A stretch of DNA of 64,000 nucleotides from the NCBI GenBank assembly GCA_050942895.1, contig JBMNOE010000004.1:62001-126000 (forward strand), given 5' to 3'. The notes below the pieces were generated by a model, which did not search any database, had not been told where the DNA came from, and saw only the letters and a program-made list of their open reading frames with translations. The stretch comes from JBNRMR01 sp050942895. GTDB lineage: Bacteria; Bacillota; Clostridia; Christensenellales; UBA1750. Shown here in pieces: positions 50,626 through 59,464 of this stretch; position 1 is the first letter of the stretch; each line of letters starts with the position of its first letter. The translations under genes and the position numbers were made by a program.

Positions 50626-51447
50626 ATGTTGGTTGGAGTAAGAGGCCATGACTACGGCCGCGGTACCCCGAGGGAAATGGCCCAAAGGATTGGCGCGGAC
50701 GGCTGGCAGTGCGCCCAAATCGCCGTGCAGAAGCTGATAACGGGATATAATTCGCTGGACGATGTGGATGAGCGGGTGATCGACGAGATTCATCAGGAGT
50801 TTGAAAGGGCGAATATAAAAACGCCGGTGCTGGGCTTTTATGTGGAGCCTGCCAGCCCCGACAAAGATATCAGAAAGCATCAGGTGGAGCTTTTCTGCAA
50901 GGGCCTCACACTGAGCAAGCGTCTTGGCAGCGCCCTTGTGGCCAGCGAAACAGGCCATTTCTTGGGAACCGAGGAGGAGCGCAGGCCTTTGTTTGAAAAC
51001 CTGGTGGACAGCGTTTTGCGCTTTGCCGAACATGCTGAAAAGGTGGATGCAACCATCGCCCTTGAAGGGGTGACTGTCCACACATTGGGCAGCATTGATC
51101 TGATATGTGAGCTTATCGGCCGGGTGGATTCAAAGCGGCTGCAGCTCATAATAGACCCGGTTAATCTGCTGAGGCCGGAGATTGTTGATAATCAGCCGGA
51201 GTACTGGCAAAGGGCGTTCGATCTTTGGGGCGAGAGAATACAGGCTTTTCATGTGAAGGATGTCAAGTTTGTGGAGGGCAGGTTTGAAAACTGCATACTG
51301 GGCGAAGGCGTAGTCGACTTCGACTATATATTTGGATGGATGAAAAAGAACAAGCCGAATATTCCATTGCTTCGGGAGGACTTAAAACCCCAAAACGCTG
51401 AGGTTGAATTCTCATTCATGAAAAAGTACGCTGACGCCATGAAGTAG
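50626..51447 (+). CDS. sugar phosphate isomerase/epimerase-like TIM barrel
   Basis: 273 residues (AGGAGGA before ATG). A xylose-isomerase-like barrel with GADGWQCAQIAVQK, PVLGFYVEP, LGSALVASETGHF, ATIALEGVTVHTLGS (metal-binding Glu), LQLIIDPVNLL (Asp), IQAFHVKDVKF (His) and a C-terminal IPLLREDLKP (Glu/Asp). Only about superfamily-level similarity to the previous gene is evident. The pair probably serves one sugar or cyclitol pathway. Terminator downstream. Confidence 0.82.
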   Translation: MLVGVRGHDYGRGTPREMAQRIGADGWQCAQIAVQKLITGYNSLDDVDERVIDEIHQEFERANIKTPVLGFYVEPASPDKDIRKHQVELFCKGLTLSKRLGSALVASETGHFLGTEEERRPLFENLVDSVLRFAEHAEKVDATIALEGVTVHTLGSIDLICELIGRVDSKRLQLIIDPVNLLRPEIVDNQPEYWQRAFDLWGERIQAFHVKDVKFVEGRFENCILGEGVVDFDYIFGWMKKNKPNIPLLREDLKPQNAEVEFSFMKKYADAMK

Positions 51448-51485
51448 ATAATGAAAAGATGATGAAAAGAATATGAGGTCTGCTG

Positions 51486-51512
51486 CCCCGCTTGTTATAG
51501 GCGGGGTTTTTC
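51486..51512 (+). terminator. intrinsic terminator
   Basis: CCCCGC-loop-GCGGGG hairpin followed by TTTTTC, 40 bases after the TIM barrel gene. Confidence 0.75.
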
Positions 51513-51574
51513 ATTCTTCGCGCTTTTGTATATTTGCCCGAATAGGAGGCAAAATATGGCTGGAGGTGGTTTAA

Positions 51575-52384
51575 TTGTCAATGAAAAAGGTCAGGAGCGC
51601 GGCGGCGGCAGTGAGATATGTGGCCCCGCTGATGACCATATTCGCCATTTTTGCTCTATGGATATACGGCAGAACCGCCAATTTCGAGCTGACTTTAGCC
51701 CTGGGCGTGTTACTGACACTGCTGACGGGTATATTGCTGATAATGGGAAGGGAGAAGTTTTTTGCCGACTCTGCGAAAAAAAGGGAGAGGGCCGAAGATG
51801 CCAGAAAGGGGCGGGTGCATCTGCTTTTGCAGGCTGAAGGCGATGCTCTTAAGCTGTTGCTGGAGGCAATGCGCTCGGATTATCCGGTGGAGGATATTTC
51901 CTATAGCGAAAAAAGCGGGAACTTCGCAACGGGCAGGCGCGGCGGGCTGAACATCGGCCTGAGCTTCATAAACTCGCTGGAAAGCGGCGAATATGAGGCG
52001 GGGCTGGTGGCCCTTTACAGAAAATGCCTGCAACAAAAGCTGGACAGAGGCGTGCTTTTGCTGATGGGCGAGGAGCCTAAAGGTCTTTCACTCCTTTGCG
52101 CGCAGCTTCCCGAGCCAAGGGTAATCATCATCCCGGGAAGCAGGCTGGAGGACTATTTTGCCCAAGTGGGCGAAAAAAGCCCCTGCGAGGCTGCTGCGGG
52201 CAGCCGCAACCTCAAGGGGATTTTCACAAAAAAGAATGGTGTGCGCTGCATGATCGCAGCGGCATATATGATAAGCGCTCATATTGCCCTTAAAATGGCA
52301 TGGTTTTTGCCGGCGGGGCTGGCACTGGCGCTGTTCGCGTCCGTCTGCCGGTACATGGACATTGAAACGGCCAAGCTTTTCTAA
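51575..52384 (+). CDS. unknown membrane protein with cytoplasmic middle domain
   Basis: 269 residues from TTG 51575 (GGAGGTGG at 51562-51569); ATG 51581 is an alternative. Two membrane helices at residues 16-60, then a basic, cytoplasmic domain of about 150 residues (KKRERAEDARKGRVHLLLQAEGDALKLLLEAM...; LSFINSLESGEYEAGLVALYRKCLQQKLDRGVLLLMGEEP), then a C-terminal helix pair (IAAAYMISAHIALKMAWFLPAGLALALFASV). I do not recognise a family. It is transcribed alone, between a terminator and a convergent operon. Confidence 0.65.
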   Translation: MSMKKVRSAAAAVRYVAPLMTIFAIFALWIYGRTANFELTLALGVLLTLLTGILLIMGREKFFADSAKKRERAEDARKGRVHLLLQAEGDALKLLLEAMRSDYPVEDISYSEKSGNFATGRRGGLNIGLSFINSLESGEYEAGLVALYRKCLQQKLDRGVLLLMGEEPKGLSLLCAQLPEPRVIIIPGSRLEDYFAQVGEKSPCEAAAGSRNLKGIFTKKNGVRCMIAAAYMISAHIALKMAWFLPAGLALALFASVCRYMDIETAKLF

Positions 52385-52399
52385 GCTAAAGCAAAAATC

Positions 52400-52690
52400 T
52401 CAGATGAATATCTTTTTATTGTCGTCCGATTCCCGATATATCACAAAGCGCTGGCCGATGCACTGCACCGGGGAGGCGCCCAGCCTTTTGCACAGCTCGT
52501 CGCAGGCCTGACGGGCGTCGCAGGGGGCGTTTTTCAGCACCTGACCTTTTATCAGCTCCCGGGCCTTGAGGGCGTCGTATGCCTGCTTGATTATGTTGTC
52601 GGTCACTCCGTCCTTGCCCACGTGAATGACGGGGTCGATGGTGTTGGCCATGGCCCTCAGGGCCGCCCTTTGCTTGCTGGTAATTTCCAT
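52400..52690 (-). CDS. yhbY: YhbY family RNA-binding protein (CRM domain)
   Basis: 96 residues. The full CRM domain is visible: LTSKQRAALRAMANTIDPVIHVGKDGVTDNIIKQAYDALKARELIKGQVL, then a strand with RFVIYRES. YhbY proteins bind pre-50S ribosomal particles. It is the last gene of a minus-strand run with obgE, also a 50S assembly factor, so both serve ribosome maturation. Confidence 0.92.
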   Translation of the reverse strand: MEITSKQRAALRAMANTIDPVIHVGKDGVTDNIIKQAYDALKARELIKGQVLKNAPCDARQACDELCKRLGASPVQCIGQRFVIYRESDDNKKIFI

Positions 52691-52713
52691 AAGATCTCCT
52701 TTTTAATTTGTAG

Positions 52714-53481
52714 CTATCTGTTCATCTTTTCTATAAAGTCAATTTTTTTAACAGTCAACTGCACCCATGCGGGGCGAAAGCCGCTTTTAATGGCGTTTCG
52801 CACGGAGCCAAGATTCGACCAGGCGCAGCAATAAAAAGGTGCGATCTCCCTTCCAAGCAGCTCCAAGGCCAGTCGGCTTGTAAGACAGGAAGCCACGCCG
52901 CGGCCCCTGTGGCCCTCCAATACATCGATGCCTATCTGCCACATGGAGCCGCAGTCGGCGGAGCAGCCTGCCAGGCCGATCAGATCGCCGCCGTCAAAAG
53001 CGCCGTAGGCCAGCATATCCAGCTCCCTGCGCTCCATGCTCAAGGCATTTTTCCACCGGGGCAGGTAAAAGGGGGAAAGATCCTCCGGTTGCAGGAGCCT
53101 GAGCTGGTAGGGACAGTCCAGAGCTTTCAGCGCGCCGATGTCCGGCAGGAAGTATTCCGCCATAAAGCAGACGCTTGCGCCAAGGGGCAGCAGCTTGTCC
53201 GTGAGAGCGTGAATGCTCGGCGTTTCAAAGCAATGCTCCACGGGATATTTGCCGATGTATTCGCGGGTTATATCCTCAAACTCCGGCGAAACGGAGGCGA
53301 CGATATTGCTTCCATAGGAGGTCAGATCGCAGAGGAAGGGCAGCTCAAGATATTGCCTTGCGCCCGGGTTTTGCTTGGAAAGCACAATTTTGTTTTCGCG
53401 GGCCGTAAAATCCTCCGCAAGGCAATTGCTGTCCACTGCGGATTGGCGCATCGCGATATCCAGGATATCGGCATTGGTCAT
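52714..53481 (-). CDS. GNAT family acetyltransferase
   Basis: 255 residues from ATG 53481 (TGAGGT eight bases upstream; a TTG at 53496 is possible). An N-terminal ~110-residue region unlike GNAT precedes a C-terminal GNAT fold, with acetyl-CoA loop IDVLEGHRGRGVASCLTSRLALELL and YCCAWSNLGSVRNAIKSGFRP. This two-part design matches a known Firmicutes family (GNAT_acetyltran-like). The substrate is unknown. It sits between obgE and yhbY. Confidence 0.8.
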   Translation of the reverse strand: MTNADILDIAMRQSAVDSNCLAEDFTARENKIVLSKQNPGARQYLELPFLCDLTSYGSNIVASVSPEFEDITREYIGKYPVEHCFETPSIHALTDKLLPLGASVCFMAEYFLPDIGALKALDCPYQLRLLQPEDLSPFYLPRWKNALSMERRELDMLAYGAFDGGDLIGLAGCSADCGSMWQIGIDVLEGHRGRGVASCLTSRLALELLGREIAPFYCCAWSNLGSVRNAIKSGFRPAWVQLTVKKIDFIEKMNR

Positions 53482-53535
53482 TTTTTTATACCTCAAGTTA
53501 AAGGCGTAATAAAAAGGGAGTAAAATGGCGTAAAG

Positions 53536-54795
53536 TTAATCTACAAAGTCGAACTCTAAGTCCTCTATTCGGATGGTATCGCCCTGCTGAACGCCTTTTT
53601 CGCGCAGTTCGTCGATAACGCCCAGCCGGCGCAAAGTCCGCTGGAAAAAGGCCATGGACTCGTCGTCATAGAAGTCTGTGGCGTTGATCAGATTCTCTAT
53701 GACGGAGCCGCCGATGCTGTAAACGCCGTCTTCGTCCAGGCTGATGACATAGGCCGGGCCGCCGTCGGCTTGCGGCATTATAAAATCCTCAATGAAGGGC
53801 GCGGGCTTTTCGATGGTATCAAGCCTTTCCACAACTTCTCTTAAAAGGGGAGCAAGGCCCTGTCTTGCAAGGGCGGAAATTTCAAAGACCTCAACATCAG
53901 GATGCGCTTCCTTGAAGAAAAAAAGATATTCCTGCGCACCCGGCAGATCCATCTTGTTGGCCACGACGATGCGGGGCTTTTCAAACAGCCTGCCGTATTT
54001 TTTAAGCTCCGTATTTATTGCGTCATAGTCCTCAAGGGGATTGCGCCCCTCACAGCCGCTCATGTCTATGATGTGCAAAAGCAGCCTTGTCCTTTCCACA
54101 TGGCGCAAAAAGGCGTGGCCAAGTCCGATGCCCTCCGCCGCACCTTCGATAAGGCCGGGAATATCCGCCATGACAAAGCCGTCATCATCAACGTTTACCA
54201 CGCCCAGATTCGGCTCCAGGGTGGTGAAATGATAGTTGGCGATTTTGGGCTTTGCAGCCGAAACGACTGAAAGCAAAGTGGACTTGCCGACGTTCGGAAA
54301 GCCGACCAGGCCAACGTCTGCGATTGTTTTAAGTTCAAGTATGAGGGAAAACGCTTCGGTTTTTTGGCCGGGCTTGGCGAAGTTTGGCGCTTGACGAACC
54401 GGCGTTGCAAAGCGCGCGTTGCCCGCGCCGCCCCTGCCGCCCGTGAAAGCCACCTTGCGCATATCCTTTTCGTGCATGTCGGCGATGATGGCGCCGGAAT
54501 CTTTATCTTTTATGACGGTGCCAACGGGAACCCTGATGACAAGATCCTCCGCAGACTTCCCCGTCTGCCGGCCTGCCGCGCCGTTTTCGCCGTTCTTGGC
54601 AAAGAACTTCCTGTGGAAGCGAAAGTCCAGGAGAGTGTGCATGTTTTCAGCGGCAATGAAAACAATGTCGCCGCCCTTGCCTCCGTCACCTCCGTCGGGG
54701 CCGCCGTTCATCACATATTTTTCCCTGTGGAATGAAACCTTTCCGTCGCCGCCGTTGCCGGCTTTAACGGTTATTGAAACATAATCTACGAACAA
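53536..54795 (-). CDS. obgE: GTPase Obg (ObgE/CgtA)
   Basis: 419 residues from TTG 54795. The N-terminal glycine-rich Obg domain (VKAGNGGDGKVSFHREKYV, GPDGGDGGKGGDI, then AGNARFATPVRQAPNFAKPG) runs to about 160. The G domain has G1 GFPNVGKSTL, G3 DIPGLIEGAAEG, G4 NKMDLPGA. The last ~70 residues form the OCT domain. It binds the 50S subunit and links GTP levels to ribosome assembly, and in Bacillus to sporulation. It is preceded on the same strand by the PstS-like membrane protein gene. Confidence 0.96.
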   Translation of the reverse strand: MFVDYVSITVKAGNGGDGKVSFHREKYVMNGGPDGGDGGKGGDIVFIAAENMHTLLDFRFHRKFFAKNGENGAAGRQTGKSAEDLVIRVPVGTVIKDKDSGAIIADMHEKDMRKVAFTGGRGGAGNARFATPVRQAPNFAKPGQKTEAFSLILELKTIADVGLVGFPNVGKSTLLSVVSAAKPKIANYHFTTLEPNLGVVNVDDDGFVMADIPGLIEGAAEGIGLGHAFLRHVERTRLLLHIIDMSGCEGRNPLEDYDAINTELKKYGRLFEKPRIVVANKMDLPGAQEYLFFFKEAHPDVEVFEISALARQGLAPLLREVVERLDTIEKPAPFIEDFIMPQADGGPAYVISLDEDGVYSIGGSVIENLINATDFYDDESMAFFQRTLRRLGVIDELREKGVQQGDTIRIEDLEFDFVD

Positions 54796-54856
54796 AATAT
54801 CACCGTATTCCTAAAAATAAAATAGTTTACAAGCCAAAAAAAGCAGATTTAATAAG

Positions 54857-56128
54857 CTATTTAATGCCCACATATCCGGTTTTGTCGACGATGTACTGCC
54901 CCTGGGGGGAAAGAATCCATTCGATCAGCGCGGTGGCGTTTTCATGGGGATCTTCAAGGGTGACAGCGAAAAGCGCATTTGAAATGGGGTAGCTTCCATC
55001 CTGTATGGACTCGACCGAAGGGTGAACGCCGTCTATCGAAAGGAGCTTAATGCCCCCGTCCCCCAGCATGGAGGTTACATAATATCTGAAAGAAAAGCCT
55101 ATCGCGTCACTGAAGTTGCGGTAGTCTGACGTGCGGTTGACTATGCCGCCCATGCCATAGACCACGTTCTCGGTGGGGGGCTCCATCAGCGGGTGGCCCT
55201 CCATCAAGCGCAAAAGTGCGCTCTGGCTGCCGCTGCCCTCTTCCCTTTGGAAGGCGCGGATATTCTGGTTTTTGCCGCCCACCTGGCTCCAGTTGGTAAT
55301 CTCACCGCCATATATGCGCCTTATTTCATCCGTAGAAAGGCCGTTCACCTTGTTTTTATCGTTGACGAAAAAGACGAAGGCCTCCTTTCCGATGGGGGTT
55401 AAGACCATTTCAACGCCCATCGCCTCGGCGGCGTCAAGCTGCTTTTGTGACGGCGCAGCCACGAAGATTATGTCCGCATCGCCGTGAATCAGCTTTTCAT
55501 AGGCCGAAGCGGTGGTGGCGCAGGCGACGACAGAGTTTTTAATGTCCATCACGTCATAGTCTGCAACTGGGTATGTGGCTGCAGCAAAAGCGCTGTATAC
55601 GGGCAGAAGGGCTGTAGCGCCGTCCAGCCTGGGAAGGTAATCGTCCTCGCCGAACTCGAGGGAGGGCTCATCCGTCAGTTGTGCCAGCTTAGGATTGACG
55701 ATGGGGTATTCACGGCCGTCTTCAAGGGCGGGCCCGCCATAAACGAAGGGCGCGTATTCCCAGATGTTCACATCGCTGCTTCTTACCACCGTCAGGCTTG
55801 AGATATGCTTGTCGTATATTCCCTTGCCGGCGATGACCAAAGCCGATGCCAGCAAGAATATGCCCAGCAGCCGCCAGAGCAGTTTCCTTCGCCTGCAAAA
55901 AACCAGCAGCACTGAAAATATGATGACCACGGCAGCAATCGCCGGTATGAAGCTGCTCAGAAAAATGTTGCCCATCAATGAAAATATGACTCCGGCAATG
56001 AAGCCCGCCATAGTCAGGCAAAAGGCAAGCGACAAGGCGACGACTATCTTCGCCCAAAGGGGAAATTTCTGCCTTGTTTCTGTGTCGCCGCTGTTATCAG
56101 ATTTAAAGTTACCGCCGTTTTCGCTCAT
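54857..56128 (-). CDS. membrane-tethered PstS-like substrate-binding protein
   Basis: 423 residues. It has no cleavable signal; instead three hydrophobic helices lie at about 26-50, 54-77 and 83-101. The last ~320 residues are a PstS-type phosphate-binding domain outside: FVYGGPALEDG, the conserved VNGLSTDEIRRIYGGEITNWSQVGG, and the anion-binding loop REEGSGSQSALLRLMEG. Normal PstS is a lipoprotein or secreted protein and its gene neighbours pstCAB; none is here. The start overlaps the nfnB stop by one base (TAATG), so it is translationally coupled to nfnB. It may be a phosphate sensor rather than a transporter part. Confidence 0.8.
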   Translation of the reverse strand: MSENGGNFKSDNSGDTETRQKFPLWAKIVVALSLAFCLTMAGFIAGVIFSLMGNIFLSSFIPAIAAVVIIFSVLLVFCRRRKLLWRLLGIFLLASALVIAGKGIYDKHISSLTVVRSSDVNIWEYAPFVYGGPALEDGREYPIVNPKLAQLTDEPSLEFGEDDYLPRLDGATALLPVYSAFAAATYPVADYDVMDIKNSVVACATTASAYEKLIHGDADIIFVAAPSQKQLDAAEAMGVEMVLTPIGKEAFVFFVNDKNKVNGLSTDEIRRIYGGEITNWSQVGGKNQNIRAFQREEGSGSQSALLRLMEGHPLMEPPTENVVYGMGGIVNRTSDYRNFSDAIGFSFRYYVTSMLGDGGIKLLSIDGVHPSVESIQDGSYPISNALFAVTLEDPHENATALIEWILSPQGQYIVDKTGYVGIK

Positions 56129-57558
56129 TATGAATCACTTTTCTTTTTTATATATTTATCTATGGCCTCCGCAGCAATTTTTCCCGCTCCCATGGCCAGT
56201 ATGACCGTCGCGGCGCCCGAAACGGCATCGCCGCCCGCGTAAACGCCCTCCCTGGAGGTTGCCATGGTGTTTTCATCCACGATTATTCCCCCCCAATGAT
56301 GGGTATCAAGGCCGGGGGTGGTGCTGCGGATAAGTGGGTTGGGGCTGGTGCCGATGGCCATTATCACCAGGTCTATATCCATTTCAAACTCGCTGCCCTC
56401 GATGGGCCTGGGCCTTCTGCGGCCGGAGGAGTCAGGCTCGCCCAGCTCCATGCGAACGCATCTGAGCCCGGCGCATTTGCCGTCCTTTTCGATGATCTCA
56501 ACAGGGTTCACCAGGGTGTCAAATATAATGCCTTCCTCAACTGCGTGGTGAACCTCCTCAACCCTTGCCGGCATTTCCTCCATGGAGCGGCGGTAGACCA
56601 GATGCACTTCCTTGGCGCCCATGCGCATGGCGCATCTTGCTGCGTCCATGGCCACATTGCCGCCGCCGATTACAGCGATTTTGTCCGCCAGCATTATTGG
56701 GGTGTGGCTTTCTTCGCGGTAGGCTCCCATAAGGTTTATCCGCGTCAAATATTCATTTGCAGAGAAAACTCCCGGAAGGTTCTCGCCGGGGATGCCCATG
56801 AATGTGGGCAGGCCAGCGCCGCTGGCTATGAAAACCGCCTCAAAGCCTTCCTCAAACAGCTCGTCCACGGTAATCGTCTTGCCGATGACTGTGTTCAGCT
56901 CTATCTTGACCCCCATGTCCTCAAGCTGCTTAACCTCTTGCTGAACTATGACCTTGGGCAGGCGGAACTCCGGTATGCCGTACATCAAAACCCCGCCGGC
57001 CTTGTGCAGGACTTCAAATATGGTAACGTCATAGCCCATCCGCCGCAGATCCCCCCCGCAGGTGAGACCCGCAGGCCCTGCGCCCACCACCGCGACCTTG
57101 TGGCCGTTCTCGGTTATGTTATCATCGGTTTCAAGCACCGCATTGTCGGCGGCGAAGCGCTCCAGGCGGCCGATTGCGACCGGTTGCCCCTTCAGGCCGA
57201 TTATACACAGTTTTTCGCATTGCTCCTCCTGAGGGCAGACCCTTCCGCAGACGGCGGGCAGGCTGTTTGTGCGCTTGATGATCTCCAGCGCGGTTTTGGC
57301 ATCGCCTTCTTTAAGCTGGGTGATGAAGCCCGGAATATCTATGCCGACGGGGCAGCCTTTGACGCAGCGGGGGTTCTTGCAGTTTATGCAGCGGTGAGCC
57401 TCCAATATCGCTTCGTCCATATTATAGCCAAGAGTAACTTCCTCGAAGTTACCTGCCCTTATCTTGGGATCCTGCTCCCGCATGGGCACACGGCCTTGTT
57501 TTTCTCTTTTAGCAGTGCTATTAATTGTGGTATTTTTGCCGTTGTTATTCTGTGTCAT
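56128..57558 (-). CDS. nfnB: NADH-dependent ferredoxin:NADP oxidoreductase subunit B (NfnB; glutamate synthase small-subunit family)
   Basis: 476 residues from ATG 57558 (GGAGG nine bases upstream). An N-terminal domain binds two [4Fe-4S] clusters (CINCKNPRCVKGCPV and CGRVCPQEEQCEKLC). FAD- and NADPH-binding motifs are VVGAGPAGLTCGGDL, GGVLMYGIPEFRLPK and VIGGGNVAMDAARCAMRMG. The glutamate synthase small subunit has the same fold, but the NfnA partner directly upstream and overlapping by 14 bases marks it as NfnB. NfnAB couples NADH and reduced ferredoxin oxidation to NADP reduction by flavin-based electron bifurcation. Cytoplasmic. Confidence 0.88.
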   Translation of the reverse strand: MTQNNNGKNTTINSTAKREKQGRVPMREQDPKIRAGNFEEVTLGYNMDEAILEAHRCINCKNPRCVKGCPVGIDIPGFITQLKEGDAKTALEIIKRTNSLPAVCGRVCPQEEQCEKLCIIGLKGQPVAIGRLERFAADNAVLETDDNITENGHKVAVVGAGPAGLTCGGDLRRMGYDVTIFEVLHKAGGVLMYGIPEFRLPKVIVQQEVKQLEDMGVKIELNTVIGKTITVDELFEEGFEAVFIASGAGLPTFMGIPGENLPGVFSANEYLTRINLMGAYREESHTPIMLADKIAVIGGGNVAMDAARCAMRMGAKEVHLVYRRSMEEMPARVEEVHHAVEEGIIFDTLVNPVEIIEKDGKCAGLRCVRMELGEPDSSGRRRPRPIEGSEFEMDIDLVIMAIGTSPNPLIRSTTPGLDTHHWGGIIVDENTMATSREGVYAGGDAVSGAATVILAMGAGKIAAEAIDKYIKKKSDS

Positions 57559-58369
57559 TTTCTGCATCCTCCAGCCTGCATTCGTGGTCACGGAACATGG
57601 TCATGCGGGTTTGCATGGAGTCAAAGTCCACCAGATGGCCATCAAAATCGGGCCCATCCACGCAGGCATATTTGACCTGGCCGCCAACCACCACCCGGCA
57701 GCCTCCGCACATGCCGGTGCCGTCTATCATGACGGGATTTAAGCTGACCATAGTCTTTATTCCGTAGGGTTTTGTGGCCTGGGCCACGAATTTCATCATC
57801 ATGGGCGGGCCGATGGCCACAACCATGTCGTACTTTTCGCCCTTTTCCAAAAGTTCCTTCAGGATATCCGTCACGAAGCCCTTGCGGCCATAGCTTCCGT
57901 CGTCGGTTGTGATGTAAAGATTTTCAGTGTGGGCCTTAAGATCATCCAGCAGGATAAGATAGTCCTTGCTCCTGGCGCCCTGTATGGCGTCCACCCTGAA
58001 GCCGTTTTCGCTGAGCCATTTCACCTGGGGATAAACAACCGCAGTTCCAACGCCGCCGCCTATGCAAAGCACCCTTTCACCCTCGAAATGGGAGGGCTGA
58101 CCCAGCGGGCCCACGAAGTCCAGTATTGAATCGCCGGCGTTTAGCTCGTTTAAAAGCCTGGTTGTGCGGCCGACGACCTGGTAAATTATCGACACGCTGC
58201 CCTCCTGGCGGTCAAAGGAGGCTATCGTCAGCGGAATGCGCTCGCCGTCCTCGCAGACGCGCAGGAGTATAAACTGACCGGGCATAGCCTTCTTTGCTAT
58301 CCGCGGCGCAAAAATATCCATTCTGAAAAGGCTTGGGGCCAGTTGTTCTTTTCTTAAAATTTTATACAT
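57545..58369 (-). CDS. nfnA: NADH-dependent ferredoxin:NADP oxidoreductase subunit A (NfnA)
   Basis: 274 residues. Ferredoxin-NADP reductase fold with FAD binding (GQFILLRVCEDGERIPLTIASF) and nucleotide binding (VLCIGGGVGTAVVYPQV). The C-terminal [2Fe-2S] region is DGTGMCGGCRVVVGGQVKYACVDGPDFDG, with three Cys and an Asp as in characterised NfnA. In Clostridia and Thermotoga this subunit binds NADH and holds the [2Fe-2S] cluster. It is first in a minus-strand operon (nfnA-nfnB-PstS-like-obgE). PyrK and sulfhydrogenase gamma subunits are homologues, but the linked nfnB argues for NfnA. Confidence 0.88.
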   Translation of the reverse strand: MYKILRKEQLAPSLFRMDIFAPRIAKKAMPGQFILLRVCEDGERIPLTIASFDRQEGSVSIIYQVVGRTTRLLNELNAGDSILDFVGPLGQPSHFEGERVLCIGGGVGTAVVYPQVKWLSENGFRVDAIQGARSKDYLILLDDLKAHTENLYITTDDGSYGRKGFVTDILKELLEKGEKYDMVVAIGPPMMMKFVAQATKPYGIKTMVSLNPVMIDGTGMCGGCRVVVGGQVKYACVDGPDFDGHLVDFDSMQTRMTMFRDHECRLEDAENDTE

Positions 58370-58404
58370 AAATTACACCTCTTGTCACATTGTCCATTAA
58401 AAAA

Positions 58405-58433
58405 ACTATAGCATATTTCTTTTGAATAGTAAA
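58405..58433 (-). promoter_or_regulatory. predicted promoter of the nfn operon
   Basis: Minus strand TTTACT (58433-58428), 17-base spacer, TATAGT (58410-58405), about 35 bases before nfnA. Confidence 0.55.
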
Positions 58434-58445
58434 TGGCAAAAGATA

Positions 58446-58475
58446 TTGCCATATTGCTAAATCACCCATTATAAT
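58446..58475 (+). promoter_or_regulatory. predicted promoter of the E2-like gene
   Basis: TTGCCA (58446-58451), 18-base spacer, TATAAT (58470-58475), about 30 bases before the TTG start at 58512. It is back-to-back with the nfn promoter. Confidence 0.55.
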
Positions 58476-58511
58476 ATAGAATTATAAAGTATTAATGAAG
58501 GAGGTGAAGGG

Positions 58512-59366
58512 TTGGGTTTCTTCAATAAGAAGAGGAAGGACGGGGTGTGCGTAAGCCATAAGGAAGCTTTTGTGGTCATTTTGCCCTATGTCATGAAGAC
58601 CAGAACGGAATCCTTGGTGTATTATGAGTTCGACATTGAAATGACAAATGCTCGAAAGTACATGCAACAGCAAAGAAAAAACGGTGAAAATATTTCCTTT
58701 TTCAATCTTGTGGTGGCCGCTGCCGTTCAGACTTTCGCCAAGTATAAAAGGGCCAACAGATTCATCGCCGGAAGACGGATTTACCAGAGGAACAATATCG
58801 AAATCTGTTATGCCATGAAGCGGGAGATGACCGAGGAAGGCGAAGAGGTCACGATAAAGCTGAAGTTTGACCCTGAAGATGACGTGAAGCAAGTGGCTGA
58901 GAAGATGAACGGCTACATGCATGACCGCCGCGAAGGCCAGGAGGGGAGCGAGGAAAAGCTGATAAAGCTGTTGACCAAGCTGCCGCGTTTTGTGATCAGC
59001 GGATTCGTGGGGCTTATAAAGCTGCTGGACTTCAACGGCCTTTGCCCAACTGCGCTGGTGGAGGAGCTGCCTTTTTGGAGCAGTCTTTTCATCACGAACA
59101 TGGGCAGTTTGGGGATGAGAGCGCCCCTGCATCATCTCTATGAGATCGGCACATGTTCCATGTTCCTTTCGATGGGCCGGCTTGAAAAGACCGTCGTTTT
59201 GGACAGCAGCGGCAAGCCGAAAAACAGGCTGAGCATTTCATTTAGCATAACGGTTGACGAGCGCATAGTGGACGGCTTTTATCTTTCAAGGGTGATCGAC
59301 AATTTCCAGAGCCTTTTGAACAACCCTGAGAGGATTGACCTTTCGGCGGCGGAAAACAAAGAGTGA
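58512..59366 (+). CDS. 2-oxoacid dehydrogenase E2-like acyltransferase homologue, catalytic His absent
   Basis: 284 residues from TTG 58512 (GGAGGTGAA upstream). It resembles the CAT-fold acyltransferase domain of E2 enzymes: ISFFNLVVAAAVQTFAKYKRANRF, then FITNMGSLGMRAPLHHLYEIGTCSMFLSMG and SISFSITVDERIVDGFYLSRVIDNFQSLLNNP. The catalytic motif is normally H-x-x-x-D-G; here it is E-R-I-V-D-G, so Glu replaces His. The lipoyl and E1/E3-binding domains are absent and no E1 or E3 gene is near. A structural or regulatory role, or another chemistry, is possible. Confidence 0.75.
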   Translation: MGFFNKKRKDGVCVSHKEAFVVILPYVMKTRTESLVYYEFDIEMTNARKYMQQQRKNGENISFFNLVVAAAVQTFAKYKRANRFIAGRRIYQRNNIEICYAMKREMTEEGEEVTIKLKFDPEDDVKQVAEKMNGYMHDRREGQEGSEEKLIKLLTKLPRFVISGFVGLIKLLDFNGLCPTALVEELPFWSSLFITNMGSLGMRAPLHHLYEIGTCSMFLSMGRLEKTVVLDSSGKPKNRLSISFSITVDERIVDGFYLSRVIDNFQSLLNNPERIDLSAAENKE

Positions 59367-59393
59367 CGATTAATTTGGATTTATATGTAAACG

Positions 59394-59434
59394 GAAAAGC
59401 GGTTGCGCGGTTGTGATGTGCGGCCGCTTTTCAT
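59394..59434 (+). terminator. probable intrinsic terminator
   Basis: GAAAAGCGG (59394-59402) pairs with CCGCTTTTC (59424-59432), 9 bp. The T-run is inside the stem's 3' side. Confidence 0.5.
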
Positions 59435-59464
59435 CTCGTTTGAAGGAATATGGAAGGAATTGAG

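Noticed and set aside
56296..57675. 459-codon open frame on the plus strand
   Set aside because: It lies wholly antisense to nfnB and the 3' end of nfnA, which have clear family motifs, and its translation has low-complexity His/Ala/Cys-rich composition typical of a shadow frame.
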